A stretch of 64,000 nt of DNA, taken from the NCBI GenBank assembly GCA_917880885.1, contig OU862928.1:41838962-41902961 (forward strand), given 5' to 3'. Source of the stretch: Limnephilus marmoratus. Lineage: Eukaryota; Arthropoda; Insecta; Trichoptera; Limnephilidae. A model generated the notes under the pieces. The model searched no databases. It was given only the letters and a program-made list of their open reading frames with translations, and was not told the DNA's origin. The stretch's first letter is position 1, and each line of letters begins with the position of its first letter. Below are positions 1 through 10,280 of the stretch, piece after piece. The position numbers and the translations under genes are program-made.

Positions 1-445
1 CGGTGAAGTCACATTTTAGAAGCCTCTAACCTGTTCATGGTATTTACCTTCAAGGTCTATGTTTCACATCCATATAGCAAGGACCGACCACACATAACAT
101 TTTAGCTTTCTCTGCCTTAGTTGTAAACCTATGTTGACATTGCAGAAGACGGATTTCATTTTAATGAACGCAGTTCTTGCTGCTTCAATTCTGCACCTAA
201 CCTCTACATCTGGGTCAAGAGACTCCGTGAGAATACTGCCGAGGTATCTTAATCTTTCCACCTTTTCGACATTGCAACCATTTAACTGTATCACTGGTTC
301 AGAGTGATCTAGTCATCCAAATGTCATCAATTTGGTTTTATCTACGTTGATTGTTAGGCCCAATTGCTCACCAGCATTATTAACAAGATTTAATAGGTCT
401 TGGAGGTCATCGATACAGTCAGCTAATGATTCAATATCATCTTAA
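1..445 (-). pseudogene. LINE reverse transcriptase, C-terminal fragment
   Basis: Read on the minus strand this encodes the part of a LINE polyprotein just after the catalytic FADD region. Visible motifs are INVDKTKLMTFG, then VERLRYLGSILTE, then RCRIEAARTAFIKMKS, then KCYVWSVL, the usual order in the endonuclease-reverse transcriptases common in insects. The frame is broken by a stop after the TKLMTFG motif and by a frameshift near position 67, so it is dead. It runs off the left edge of the window. The same family recurs at 22583-23291, 23411-24479 and 42464-42974, where copies end in a (GAA)n tail. Confidence 0.85.
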
Positions 446-640
446 AACTAGATAACCCTAACGCCAAAGATAACGGTGCGTTTGTCGCGTTAAAATATGT
501 CAATCGAGGGAAAATTCGAAAAAATATAAATTGCAGAAAAAGCAATAAATCAACCCATCTCAGACTGGGAAAACAGGTGATTCTAGCGTTGATTAAATGG
601 TAAAACGCATGCTCATGAAAAACAAGAAAACTGAAAAACT

Positions 641-1360
641 TTCAAGATCTGCTTAATGACCTATAAAGCATTGCAAGGAATGGAGCTAGCCTGTCTATCG
701 GAACTATGTGTCCGTCGAAACTTAAGCGATAGACAGCTTACTCTAAGATCAACAGATCTAATCGTTTAATCGAACTGTCTAGGTCAAATTGAGCTGTTTA
801 CTAAGATCGATCTTTTCGTGTAACTGGCCCGCTCATTTGGAACAAACTTCCCTCAGCTCTTACTAATATCCAGAACTTGGTTGAATTCAAAAGGGCTTTA
901 AAAACAAACTTATTTAAAAAATCATACCTTTCATGAATTTTAACTCCATTTCAATACACCTACTCCAGTCCAGTAATTGTTTGGTTTCGATTACCTTCTT
1001 AGTATACTTTTTGTGCACTCCGAATTTGTATTATCTCTAAACGTAAACTGCCTCTTATTCTATATATTATATTTTAGTTTAAATGGTTTTTGTTTAATGG
1101 CACCGTTATTGTTTATCACACCCTGTACCAAAACAGCATTGCTGTTATTAATATTGTTCTTTTGGCATTGCTTTGTACCTATGTACTGTATATTCTCTGT
1201 TTCACATTATTTAATCATTTTTTGTAAGGATTCGTAAGGAACACCATAGGATTACTTTTAAGTTTATTATAATTAATCTCGCTTGAAGTGAAATATCACA
1301 AAACTGCGCTTTATAAAAACTACGCTATTATTATTGTCATTAAAACCTCTAGTTTTCGTA
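641..1360 (+). pseudogene. CR1/L2-like LINE, 3' end
   Basis: Positions 641-770 read FKICLMTYKALQGMELACLS, matching the block near the C-terminus of CR1-group reverse transcriptases. After a stop and a frame change, 820-936 reads GPLIWNKLPSALTNIQNLVE followed by FKRALKTNLFKKSYLS and a stop, the hallmark C-terminal end of the CR1/L2 group. The rest, to about 1360, is AT-rich and ends near an (ATT)n-like stretch, as expected of a 3' untranslated tail. The copy is 5'-truncated and inactive. Confidence 0.8.
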
Positions 1361-1690
1361 GATTAGATTCCTTGAAAAAACATCAAGATTATTTAGCGCA
1401 TCTTTTTTATTAATGTGATAAAAATAGTAAATTGTGGCAAGAACTGATCCTAAAAAACTTCCAAATAAATTTTCCAATCCCCCCCTTTTTTACTTGCCCA
1501 CTCCGCCATGTGAATGCTATAGCTACACTTTTGGGTGCTATGTACAAACTTACATAAGTGCGTGGGTGAAGTTTAGTGTATCTGAAAACTGGGAATAGTT
1601 TTAAGGTGGACATGATCTACAAAAGATATTTTTTAATTATTTGTTTCATACGTTTGAATGTAGCTATAACTTTGTGGTTATCCATTATAG
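1361..1690. other. Unassigned AT-rich stretch
   Basis: No coding frame, RNA gene or repeat that I can name. Short open frames here have no family motifs. Confidence 0.4.
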
Positions 1691-1730
1691 AATAGATAAA
1701 TGAAACAATGTTACTTTGTTTGAACCACTT

Positions 1731-1793
1731 GAATATTCGTTTAAGGCCGACCGGTTTCGAAACGACCGTTCCTTCCTCAGGGCAAACGTATTT
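1731..1793 (-). ncRNA. Hammerhead-like ribozyme motif, copy 1
   Basis: On the minus strand the core CTGAGGA is followed by a hairpin (GGAAC, loop GGTC, GTTTC) and then GAAA, the invariant layout of a hammerhead. After GAAA comes CCGGTC, which gives a very short stem III and the cleavage-site triplet GTC. Stem I can form between CGTTTGCC before the core and GGCCTTAAACG after it, with a 3-nt bulge. It sits just 3' of a Penelope-like coding fragment on the same strand. Hammerheads are known in Penelope-like elements. One extra A lies between the CTGAGGA core and stem II, so activity is unproven. Confidence 0.55.
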
Positions 1794-1869
1794 TGATTTG
1801 ACCATTACAAAATAGTGGATGGGAACAATGTATTATTACTAAGGATTATGGTAGGGGTGGAGCCGTTGC

Positions 1870-2105
1870 TAGGTATTAAGAGTGGGTGGGTAGGGGAACA
1901 CATCCATGATTGGGCTGTAAGATAATATTTTTTGTTTGTTGATAACAGATTCATTATTTTTAAGGGATTTTTTTTTCCAAGGCTTCTAAGTTATCTAAGC
2001 ATTTTCCTTTAGGGTTAATATGAAGAATATTTATCCCCGTATATTTTCAAAACTATGGTTATTTTCAATGATATGGTTAGCGAACTCAGAAAAATTATTA
2101 TTATT
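1870..2105 (-). pseudogene. Penelope-like element, GIY-YIG C-terminal fragment
   Basis: Minus-strand reading gives SEFANHIIENNHSFENI, then NILHINPKGK, then LDNLEALE and, after a frame slip, SLKNN and INKQKILSYSPIMD. This resembles the C-terminal end of the GIY-YIG endonuclease domain of Penelope-like retroelements (an ANHxxENxH block, then a DxLExxEI block). A closely related copy with an intact frame lies at 10262-10420. Frameshifts make this one non-functional. The hammerhead-like motif follows about 80 bp downstream. Confidence 0.65.
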
Positions 2106-2130
2106 AAGACACCTTAAATGTTTTTTCAGT

Positions 2131-2190
2131 ACATGTTTGCCCTGAGGAAGGAACAGTCGTTCGAAACCGGTCGGCTTTAAACAAATCAAG
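2131..2190 (+). ncRNA. Hammerhead-like ribozyme motif, copy 2
   Basis: This plus-strand copy lies in inverted orientation to the motif at 1731-1793. Core CTGAGGA at 2142-2148, hairpin GAAC-AGTC-GTTC, GAAA at 2163-2166, CCGGTC to 2172, then GGC. Stem I pairs GTTTGCC (2135-2141) with GGC plus AAAC after a UUU bulge. Sequence differences from copy 1 in stem II keep pairing possible. The inverted pair spans about 1690-2222 and brackets the Penelope-like fragment. Confidence 0.5.
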
Positions 2191-2264
2191 TGGTTCAAAC
2201 AAAGTAACATTGTTTCATTTATTTATTTGTTTCACTTCAAGGCGCTTTGTTTTCCTCTGTGTCC

Positions 2265-2994
2265 TGTTATGAAGTACTTTCTTGAATTATAACTTCCCAC
2301 CCCTATATGATTATTTCCGTCATCAGGTACTAAATATTTAATACTAGTTGTTAAAAGTTAGCAACATCGGCTAGATCTTTTCGATTGGTCAAGAATTCGC
2401 CGTGGGAGGGGGGAAGCAAGCAGCGAGGGGGCTGCGGGATGCAGCCCGCCACTTGCGGGCTCTTCTGGTTTTAACTTCGCTATGGGACGGTTCTTCGCAT
2501 ATTCGTTAGGGACACGTAATTTAAAATATAGTTAAATTTTATATTTCAATCAACTCAGTGGTGATCCCTATGCTGCCCGTGACATTGTAACGTACGTAAT
2601 CTTATTTAGTTCTGTGTTTTCTATTCCACCCTTACGTTATATTTTAAAATCATTAACCTTGAGTTCACAAAGAGATTAAAAGCTTTTCCTAGAAGCGTCG
2701 AGTCATTAATAAATTCACAAATTATTTAAAAGCGACAAGAGATCTTCTAATTTATTAAAAACCCTACATATAATTATTCCAACAATAACGCGACGATCGT
2801 TTTGAATCCCAAATCAGAACGAACTGAAAACACAATCATCCCTGAGAGAAGCTAGCCGGAGGTTTGTATTATAATTTGGTTTTTGTAAGTATTTAAATTG
2901 AACCATTGTTTTTTGTCTTGAACATTGTGGCGTTATTTATTATTAATTTGTACCTGTTCGTAATCAGGCGGTTCGATCCCGTGGTTATGTAACA
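2265..2994 (+). repeat. 5' LTR
   Basis: 730-bp long terminal repeat starting TGTTATGAAG. It contains a GC-rich block around 2400-2465 in an otherwise AT-rich sequence, and a motif GGTTCGATCCC near its 3' end. The sequence after the LTR (ACTTGGGGCTAG nearby) only weakly resembles a tRNA primer site. Confidence 0.85.
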
Positions 2995-4616
2995 CTGTCG
3001 CTTTCCAACTTGGGGCTAGATTTGGTTCATTATGGTTGTCGCTTTCTTTGATATTTTCATAAACTCCATGCTGTTTTTCGTGATGTATGTATGTATTATA
3101 ATTATTTCTTCCCATTTAAATATATAGGTAAATAAGTGATTTTGAATTGTGTTCAAACCCCTGCGTTTAAATGCCGTTATCTTGGAGGCCGCGTCTACAC
3201 ATTTTTCAAATGCCGCCATTTTGAAAACAGCTCGCATTTGTAAAACGCGCCGTTTTTTTTGAAAGAGAGACATTTTGAACGGTTAGCGTTCATTTTTGAT
3301 CCACGTGTTTTTTCAACCGCCTATAAAGCAAAGCCAGCATCTCACAAGTGTTCGAGGACTATTTTTATTTTCAAAAAAGTTCACGCGTGTTTTCGAACGC
3401 CGCCATCTTGTCGGCCGCAACTCCGAATTTAAAAACCAGCACGTGTTTTGAACGTTAAATAAATCACACGCGCCGTATGTTGAAAAGCTTCGTTTAGTTT
3501 TACGCGATTTTTGAAACAAGGTGGTTACCGAAATCTCAGAATTAGATAATCTGCCAGCGTAGGTAAATGCATTGAAGGTACGGTATACCCTCGCAAAGGA
3601 GAGATAGTGAAAGTCGAGTATAACCACAATTCGGTATCTAAGCCTTGCTTGAAATGGCTTTAGCCATATTTGGTGATTGAATATTGTGAACTTCTGCTAT
3701 AAAACGGTGTGGTGGTTATTTGTCAGTTAGTTCTTTAACAAATTTTCCTTTAGTAAATGCAGCTCGCATAGCACGCCAATAAATTGTGTGACCTAAGATT
3801 TGAATTTGATCGACATGTTTAAATATATTTTAAACACATTTTGAATATTCTACAAAAAGCCGTCAACCGCGGTAAACGGTCGGAAGCAGGTACTTTCCTA
3901 GGGTCGACGGGTTCATTTTTACGGCCGAGCACCGGGTGAGATGTATTGTTTTGACAAATGCACTTTTGTGCATACTTATTGACGAGTCGGCCGATGGGTC
4001 GATGGACAATGGTTACGTTGGGTTCCTTTGGAGACAATAGCTATTGCCTGAAGGAATGACCAATGCACTTTAAGAATTTATTTGAAATATTGGAATGTAC
4101 CTACGTAGTCTGTGCAGCGTGAAGATATTTTTTTGTATTTAACGATATTAACTTCCTTTATGAAATAATGGCAAATAGATGCGATTATTTTTAGAATAAC
4201 GGCCATTAGTTTGAAAACAGAAATTGACCAGTCTCAGAGTGTGTTGAGACCACATGTTAGCGTTATCTTCGTTGAAACGAGCTGATGATTTAGAATGGTA
4301 AAATAGTGATTACCTATTTAAAAATAGATTTTTAACAGTTAAAACAACGACAGCAATAAAAATTTAATCGAGTTCAATTCTCGTGATTTACCAGTGAGAT
4401 ATAATTTGTAGTGTTCAATGATACTGCCTTCCTTATAGGATATAAATACCTACCAGTTCGAATCTGGAATAATAATAATGCAACGCACTCCGACGTAACC
4501 ACATCACTTTAAAATTCAGTCGCGGGTTCGATTCCTTGCGAAATCATATATCTCCGTAACCACGCCGATCTCTCTATCGAAGGGTAGAAACCTATTAACG
4601 ATTAGAAAAATATGTT

Positions 4617-4915
4617 ATCTTAGAGGATGCTGTGTGGAGGGCCCTTTATGGAAAGGAAGGAGAGGAAGGAAAGAGGTATGAGGGGCGGATATAAATATGG
4701 TGGTCAGTGTCCAGGTGTGACAGACATTGGAATTCCTCTCTCCAAATTACGGTTCGTTGGCAGGTAGTCTAGTCCGACGTTACCCCACATGGACTCGGGC
4801 ACTTGTAGCGAATAAAGCGATACCTCGTAAGAGGATTACCTATAACTGAGGCGCTGGTTATACAATAGATAGTTCAGGGGCGGCGGTGCCCATACCCGCA
4901 ACCCAAATGGATAGG
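4617..4915 (+). repeat. Dispersed repeat family RepA, partial copy
   Basis: Shares with other copies in this window the string GATGCTGTGTGGAGGG, then a GGTGGTCAGTGT block, and ends with GGCGCTGGTTAT and a GGCGGCGGTGCCCATACCCG block. Compare 57000-57420 and 25100-25640. No coding frame. Class unknown. Confidence 0.65.
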
Positions 4916-5906
4916 AAAACGAAATCGATGAAAACGGAATGGCTAATTCTTGAAATAGACTGGCATAATCGGTATTGATTAATTAATCATTTTGTAGCGG
5001 AAGAGGTGGATTCGATTAATACTTAGGAGTTTTATTCGATTTATAATGATTAATTAATACTTAAAGCTCAGGATAGACCATGTGTCTAAATTTATTCAAC
5101 TAACGGGGAAGATTGATTGCATACGATATCAATAGGCATTAATGGACCTGAATGTTATTATTCAGAATGGTGATAAGGAGCGAACTAATTTACAGGTATT
5201 TGATAAGTTGATGCAAGAAGAGCAAGATGGAATTCAACTAGAATGTTGGCCCATACCAATTAGAAATTTTTTGAAAGAAAATCAAGATGGAATCCATCTA
5301 GGATTAGCCATTAGCCAAGTGGAAAATTCTCCTAATAATTTTTAAATTTATTTGTTTGAGTAGAGTTTCGCGCTAATTTAAATGGTTTCGTAGGAACCGG
5401 AGAAATCAACGTATTGTGGAAATAAGATATGAAATTGACACTACACACTTCCACACATACCTACACTCATCGTGCTGTTTTCGAAAGGATGCTTTTGGGA
5501 CAGTGCATACATTACATTCTTCGCTTCGGAGTAATTAACCGAATGCGATAACCACACTTCACATTTTTACTATACGACTGTATCATGCAATATTTGTATT
5601 GTATTTTATAGTGACAATTACTTAATATGAACATTGCAGTACTCTGGTGAGAGTAACGCGGGTCATTGATACCCTCGTTATTTTGATTTGAGTTTGTCTT
5701 GTTTAACTCGTACAAAAATAAGATGGCGCCCCGTGGCACAGCCCGCGTAAACGAAGTGGAAAAGCGATACTATTTTATGATATATTTCATTATTATTATT
5801 GTTGTCATCATTAAAAAAATACTATAATGCGCTGACTACAATAACTTTAAATATTGCCTTAAATACATCGACGACAATTATATTACAGTGAATTGTGATA
5901 AAACTT

Positions 5907-6028
5907 GAGGTATTATTAATGTGTGTCTAAAGAAATCTTGGAGTCCACCCGTTTCTGCTGACAGTCTGAGGTATTATTAATGTGTGTCTAAAGAAATCTT
6001 GGAGTCCACCCGTTTCTGCTGACAGTTT
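5907..6028 (+). repeat. 61-bp perfect tandem duplication
   Basis: The block beginning GAGGTATTATTAATG at 5907 is repeated exactly at 5968, giving a period of 61 bp and two copies. It lies inside the LTR element. Confidence 0.9.
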
Positions 6029-6791
6029 AATTTTAAGGGGGATCACTGCGGTGTTCCAATTAGCGCTAAGTTTTTTTTTCAGGTGTTGTCCTAAATTATA
6101 CCTACGTCAGAATCTTATAAGATTTCTGACACTATGTGGGTCACTAAAGGACTTTGATTTTTTGTTGTCTGTTTTATTATCTGTTTTGTTTAATATGTCG
6201 TTAACCAGTGATCCGTACTGTTAAAAAGTGGACACTGACTTCACTGAGCCACTACCCGTTCTTTAAAAGGGGGTTAAATGTGCTTTGTGTTCTACGACAT
6301 ACGCCAATGCATACATCACGACATCTAATATGGAGTTACCTTACGCTTTGATCTCTTGTTGCTTATACAATTCCTGTTCAGATAATTTTGTTTACTCTAA
6401 GTGTCTTGATGCCTAAGTGTTTGTACTTTTCTAATAATTTTGTAATTTTATTTCATGTTAACACTTCTCTCCTGCTGAGGATTCCGACTATTCCTCTAGA
6501 CGCCCTGATGGACATTACACACTGACTTGCGCTGCCTAGAAAACTGCGTGTCACGAAGTTCCTGCCAGGCCACTTCGACGTGTTGATTTTGCTGTCTATT
6601 TGATACTTTATGTATATTGTAAACTATATAACTTATTGTAAACTGTAAAACTTTTTGCCTAGGTTTTTAATGCTGAATCTCTATGTGAACGATTTTTTTT
6701 TTGTAAAGTTTATCGAGGGAATTCTTTGAAAGGTTTAAATTCAAAAAACCTTCGTTACGACTGTGGTTTTTTGCTGGTGTTTTCGGGGATG

Positions 6792-7521
6792 TGTTATGAA
6801 GTACTTTCTTGAATTATAACTTCCCACCCCTATATGATTATTTCCGTCATCAGGTACTAAATATTTAATACTAGTTGTTAAAAGTTAGCAACATCGGCTA
6901 GATCTTTTTGATTGGTCAAGAATTCGCCGTGGGAGGGGGGAAGCAAGCAGCGAGGGGGCTGCGGGCTGCAGCCCGCCACTTTCGGGCTCTTCTGGTTTTA
7001 ACTTCGCTATGGGACGGTTCTTCGCATATTCGTTTGGGACACGTAATTTAAAATATAGTTAAATTTTATATTTCAATCAACTCAGTGGTGATCCCGATGC
7101 TGCCCGTGACATTGTAACGTACGTAATCTTATTTAGTTCTGTGTTTTCTATTCCACCCTTACATTATATTTTAAAATCATTAACCTTGAGTTCACAAAGA
7201 GATTAAAAGCTTTTCCTAGAAGCGTCGAGTCATTAATAAATTCACAAATTATTTAAAAGCGACAAGAGATCTTCTAATTTATTAAAAACCCTACATATAA
7301 TTATTCCAACAATAAAGCGACGATCGTTTTGAATCCCAAATCAGAACGAACTGAAAACACAATCATCCCCGAGAGAAGCTAGCCGGAGGTTTGTATTATA
7401 ATTTGGTTTTTGTAAGTATTTAAATTGAACCATTGTTTTTTGTCTTGAACATTGTGGCGTTATTTATTATTAATTTGTACCTGTTCGTAATCAGGCGGTT
7501 CGATCCCGTGGTTATGTAACA
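6792..7521 (+). repeat. 3' LTR
   Basis: 730-bp copy of the 5' LTR, differing at about eight positions. Ends GTAACA followed by the GTCC target duplication. Confidence 0.85.
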
Positions 7522-7525
7522 GTCC

Positions 7526-8060
7526 TTAGCTTCTTCTACCATTCACTCCCCATAAATTCTCCGTACACCCCGTACTTTATTCATTACGCCACATTTTACC
7601 ACGCATAGTCTATGAAAGTGTTAAGTTGGAGACATGGGCGACGAGCGTATCAGTAACAAAAAGATTAGCGCGCGCAGCGTTTAAAGCTAAGCCGGATAAC
7701 ATGCACTTTGCTACGTAATTATTTAAGAGAACCCTCAGTCTTGCTTAGAACCATAGACACAAAACAAAATATCAGCTCGTAAGGAAAATGGGAAACAATC
7801 CAAGTTGCGAGGAGCGGGGAGGTGACGTGACCGTCTCCATTTTAAGTGATTTGTCAATAAATTAATCTGACAGTACACAGGCAACTTGTATTTGGTGTAC
7901 GAAAATAAATTCTGCTAATATATAAGTGTCTTTTTTTACAACATAGCGCAATTTAATGGCTGCGTAAAAACCTTAACCGCGAATCCCGAATCGGGTACAC
8001 AAAGGTTCAGACTCCAAAATCGAATATTTTGTTACACTACTTAGTTGAACACTTTTGACA
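7526..8060. other. Unassigned stretch
   Basis: No recognised gene or repeat between the LTR element and the SINE. Confidence 0.4.
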
Positions 8061-8063
8061 ATG

Positions 8064-8478
8064 TTTTTTTTTTTTTTACAGTGAATACCGCACAAGAATC
8101 TCAACTGCTCCCGTCTGGAGCCAGTGAGACTATGACATCCCCAATTGGGGTATATTGTGAGGCTGAAGGTAGTGGGGAGGGGAAGGAGGTGGGGAAGAGG
8201 AAGGTTGGGAAGTACCTGGCTATTCAGATCTGGTCACTAAACACGGCTAAAGCCATTTTCAAGCAACGTTTCAATTCTGAATGGTGGTCTTACACCAGGG
8301 CGATACTGATAGTATCTTCCACTCTGGAACATGCCGCAAATATACTATATATTATTTTGAAATGAATTAATTGTGAAAACACAAATTAATCAAATAAAAT
8401 TTATTTGCGCATGCCGGGTTCGAACCCGCGACCTCCGGATTGTGAGTCAAGAGTCTTACCCACTGGACTACGGAGGTC
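8064..8478 (-). mobile_element. tRNA-derived SINE, copy A
   Basis: About 415 bp on the minus strand. The 5' end is a tRNA-like head with box A TAGTCCAGTGG and box B GGTTCGAACCC. A D-stem AGTC/GACT and an anticodon-like loop CTCACAA (CAC, as in tRNA-Val) can be drawn, but the acceptor arms do not pair, so it is not a tRNA gene. The body includes an A/G-rich tract, and the 3' end is poly(A), seen as poly(T) at 8064-8077. Copies lie at 10563-10992 and 30452-30835, with fragments at 9960, 11395, 62300 and 63270. The 106-codon open frame across it is not a gene. Confidence 0.85.
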
Positions 8479-8492
8479 GTCCAGTGGGTAAG
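8455..8492. repeat. Inverted repeat at SINE 5' end
   Basis: 14-bp arms CTTACCCACTGGAC (8455-8468) and its exact reverse complement (8479-8492) around a 10-nt loop. The right arm begins at the base next to the SINE terminus. Confidence 0.85.
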
Positions 8493-8892
8493 TGTTAAAA
8501 TTTACTCATCACACTCATTTTTGTGTCGCTTCGCAACCCGATTTGTACGCGATTTAGTTAAAAACGAACATTCAGATCCTGCGCCGTCCCACAATGGACC
8601 GCGCTGCAATTACCTTAGCGTACTTTAATTTTGTTATTTACGTACGTACGGTTTTGTTATTTCTATGTGCGCTCTTCGGTGGTCAATGTGCTACAGATGT
8701 CTTTGTTTATTCAAAGCATTCTCGAATCCTTCTGGTGCCAAGTATTGTATTTTTGGTCCGAGGTACTTATTTGCTAGAATTTATCTTAAAAATGTAAAAC
8801 ATAACGACAAATTTTTTTTTGTCAATCATATATTAATCAATGAAATAATTTTGATTGCGTACTAGATTTGTATTATCTTTTGTTGTTCCTAC
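8493..8892. other. Presumed intron sequence downstream of the exon
   Basis: AT-rich, with no KH-domain continuation visible. It follows the GT donor of the exon on the minus strand. Confidence 0.4.
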
Positions 8893-9053
8893 CTTGGGAT
8901 GATCTCTGACCGGTACCACCACCCTGACGGCCACCTTGATGGGCTTGTCCCTCGTGATGTCCACCATCCTCCTCTCACAGGACCCGCCGCCTCCTCCACC
9001 GCCCCCCGCGCTGCCACCGCCCCCGCCACCGTTACCGCCCCCGCGACCATTGT
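8893..9053 (-). CDS. Exon of a STAR/KHDRBS-type KH RNA-binding protein
   Basis: This 161-bp exon reads, on the minus strand, a glycine-rich run of about 25 residues with interspersed N, R, S and A. It continues into SCERRMVDITRDKPIKVAVR and then VVVPVRDHPK. The last part matches the start of the KH domain in Sam68/KHDRBS and insect qkr58E-like proteins, where FNFVGKxLGP normally follows in the next exon. STAR proteins bind RNA and regulate splicing. The acceptor is TTGTTACAG just before the exon (AG at 9055-9054) and the donor is AAG|GTAGGAAC at 8892. The length is 2 + 53 codons, so it enters in phase and ends on a complete codon. It is very GC-rich beside AT-rich flanks. No other exon was found, and the exact paralogue is unknown. 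Confidence 0.8.
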
Positions 9054-9117
9054 CTGTAACAAGAACACACAGAAATATTAGGGTTATTGGTGGAATACTA
9101 CTTATACTACTTTTAAT

Positions 9118-9745
9118 ACACTGTATTTCTCATATGTTCGTAGTATCCTTGAATACGCATCTAAGGTGTGGAACTCAGGCTATGTAGTGCACAAAAATCG
9201 AATTGAAAGCGTTCGAAATAGATTTTTAAGGTGCCTCAATTTCCGCTCTTTTCGTTCTTCAAAATACAAACGTTAACTTGTCGAAGAAATATAGCAGATT
9301 CGGTAATGTTATTTAAAATTACACATAACTTAATCGATTGTCCTAATCTTCTTCAACGCCTATCATTCCATGTTCCAAATCGCAACAGCAGGCAGTCGCT
9401 TACCTTTAATCTCCCTCTTTGCAAGACCAACTCCAAACAGAACTCATTTATCTACAGATCCACACACTCATTTAACTTAAATTATTACCACATTGACATT
9501 TTTAACTCAACTTTACGTGACATAAAACGAAAACTCACCAAGCAACATGACTCAAACTAGAAAGCTAAATCCCTATATATTCCCGTCCTTTGCCTCTTAA
9601 TCCTATTCGTATGTTCCTCCTCCCCCCCCTCCTTTTTATATATTGTAACTAAAAATAAATTAATTAAGAAAATACCCTATCATCAGTGGAAAGTTCATAA
9701 TTGGCATAATTAACATCTTATTATTGTATTATTTTGTAATCTCTG
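9118..9745 (+). pseudogene. LINE reverse transcriptase C-terminus and 3' tail
   Basis: From about 9133 the plus strand reads YVRSILEYASKVWNSGYVVH, then RIESVRNRFLRCLNFR. After a frame slip at about 9270 it reads LLQRLSFHVPNRNSRQSLTF and later HIDIFNSTLRDIKRKL before a stop near 9560. This is the C-terminal third of a Jockey/CR1-like reverse transcriptase. The 3' untranslated part (to about 9745) is shared with 11457-11760. The copy begins about 65 bp from the acceptor of the host exon, on its intronic side and in the opposite orientation to the gene. Confidence 0.75.
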
Positions 9746-9958
9746 ATTTGCTGTCAACTTTGTCAACTGTCAAAAAGGAAAAAATTTCCAAAATTGGCAG
9801 CAAAGCAATCCGAAGCATTTTAATTAGTGCCATATTGTGGCAAAAAGCGCTCCAGTTGTTATTTATGTATAATAATACATGTACCTATTGCACATTAAAA
9901 GACTTTTGACATTATTAGCTTTGGCGGATCTAGAATGTCACTTTTTTACATAAACCGC
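9746..9958. other. AT-rich stretch with a dispersed short repeat
   Basis: 9770-9860 shares an inverted match with 32460-32600, including AGCGCTTTTTGCCACAATAT. No gene seen. Confidence 0.4.
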
Positions 9959-9959
9959 A

Positions 9960-10035
9960 TTAGGGTTTCACAGTCCGGAACTAGTGGGGCTATAACATCC
10001 TCAATTAGAGAATGTTGCAAGATGGGAAGAGAAAT
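9960..10035 (-). repeat. SINE fragment
   Basis: A diverged piece of the 3' part of the SINE family (compare 8090-8160), with the motif order CCGGAACTAGTG, GGGCTATAACATCC, TCAATTAGAGAATGTTG. Confidence 0.55.
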
Positions 10036-10232
10036 GCGCAGGAGAAGGGAATAATGGGAATGATCTAGGATCTAGGATACAATGCTAAACATAGCAAATG
10101 CACCTGCATCAAGCAACTTGAACGTTCTATATACTCGTCCTTCTCAAAACGATAGTCATCCACTCGAAAAAAGCATAACATTTATTCGTTTATTTATATT
10201 AATTAACTGAAAAATTAATATGAAAAAATTAA

Positions 10233-10280
10233 TATGATTAATATGAAGAATTAATTAATTAATTCTTCATATTAATCATA
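10233..10280. repeat. 48-bp perfect palindrome
   Basis: Arms of 24 bp with no spacer, centred on an (AATT)4 core. The right arm is the start of the truncated Penelope-like coding fragment. Confidence 0.9.

Larger units (their letters stand above)
2995..6791 (+). other. Internal region of the LTR element, no coding capacity seen
   Basis: 3.8 kb without a recognised retroviral-type domain. The longest frames (about 105 codons, minus strand near 3313-3627; 67 codons, plus, at 5142-5345) show no family motif. It includes a RepA copy at 4617-4915 and a 61-bp tandem duplication at 5907-6028. The region is therefore best described as the body of a non-autonomous element, possibly carrying later insertions. 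Confidence 0.6.
2265..7521 (+). mobile_element. LTR retrotransposon, non-autonomous (full length)
   Basis: Two 730-bp direct repeats (2265-2994 and 6792-7521) start TGTTATG and end GTAACA, giving the expected TG...CA ends. The tetramer GTCC flanks both sides (2261-2264 and 7522-7525), a 4-bp target duplication. A CGGGGATG purine stretch lies immediately before the 3' LTR, consistent with a polypurine tract and plus orientation. I count about eight substitutions between LTRs, near 1 percent. The 3.8-kb interior has no recognisable gag, protease, reverse transcriptase or integrase, so it would depend on a partner element. The 4-bp duplication would fit Ty3/gypsy-type integration, but family assignment is inference. 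Confidence 0.85.

Noticed and set aside
3313..3627. 104-codon minus frame as a retroviral-type gene
   Set aside because: Opposite to the LTR element orientation and without any gag, pol or env motif.
8408..8480. tRNA-Val gene
   Set aside because: The acceptor arms do not pair and the sequence is the head of a SINE found in three copies with poly(A) tails.
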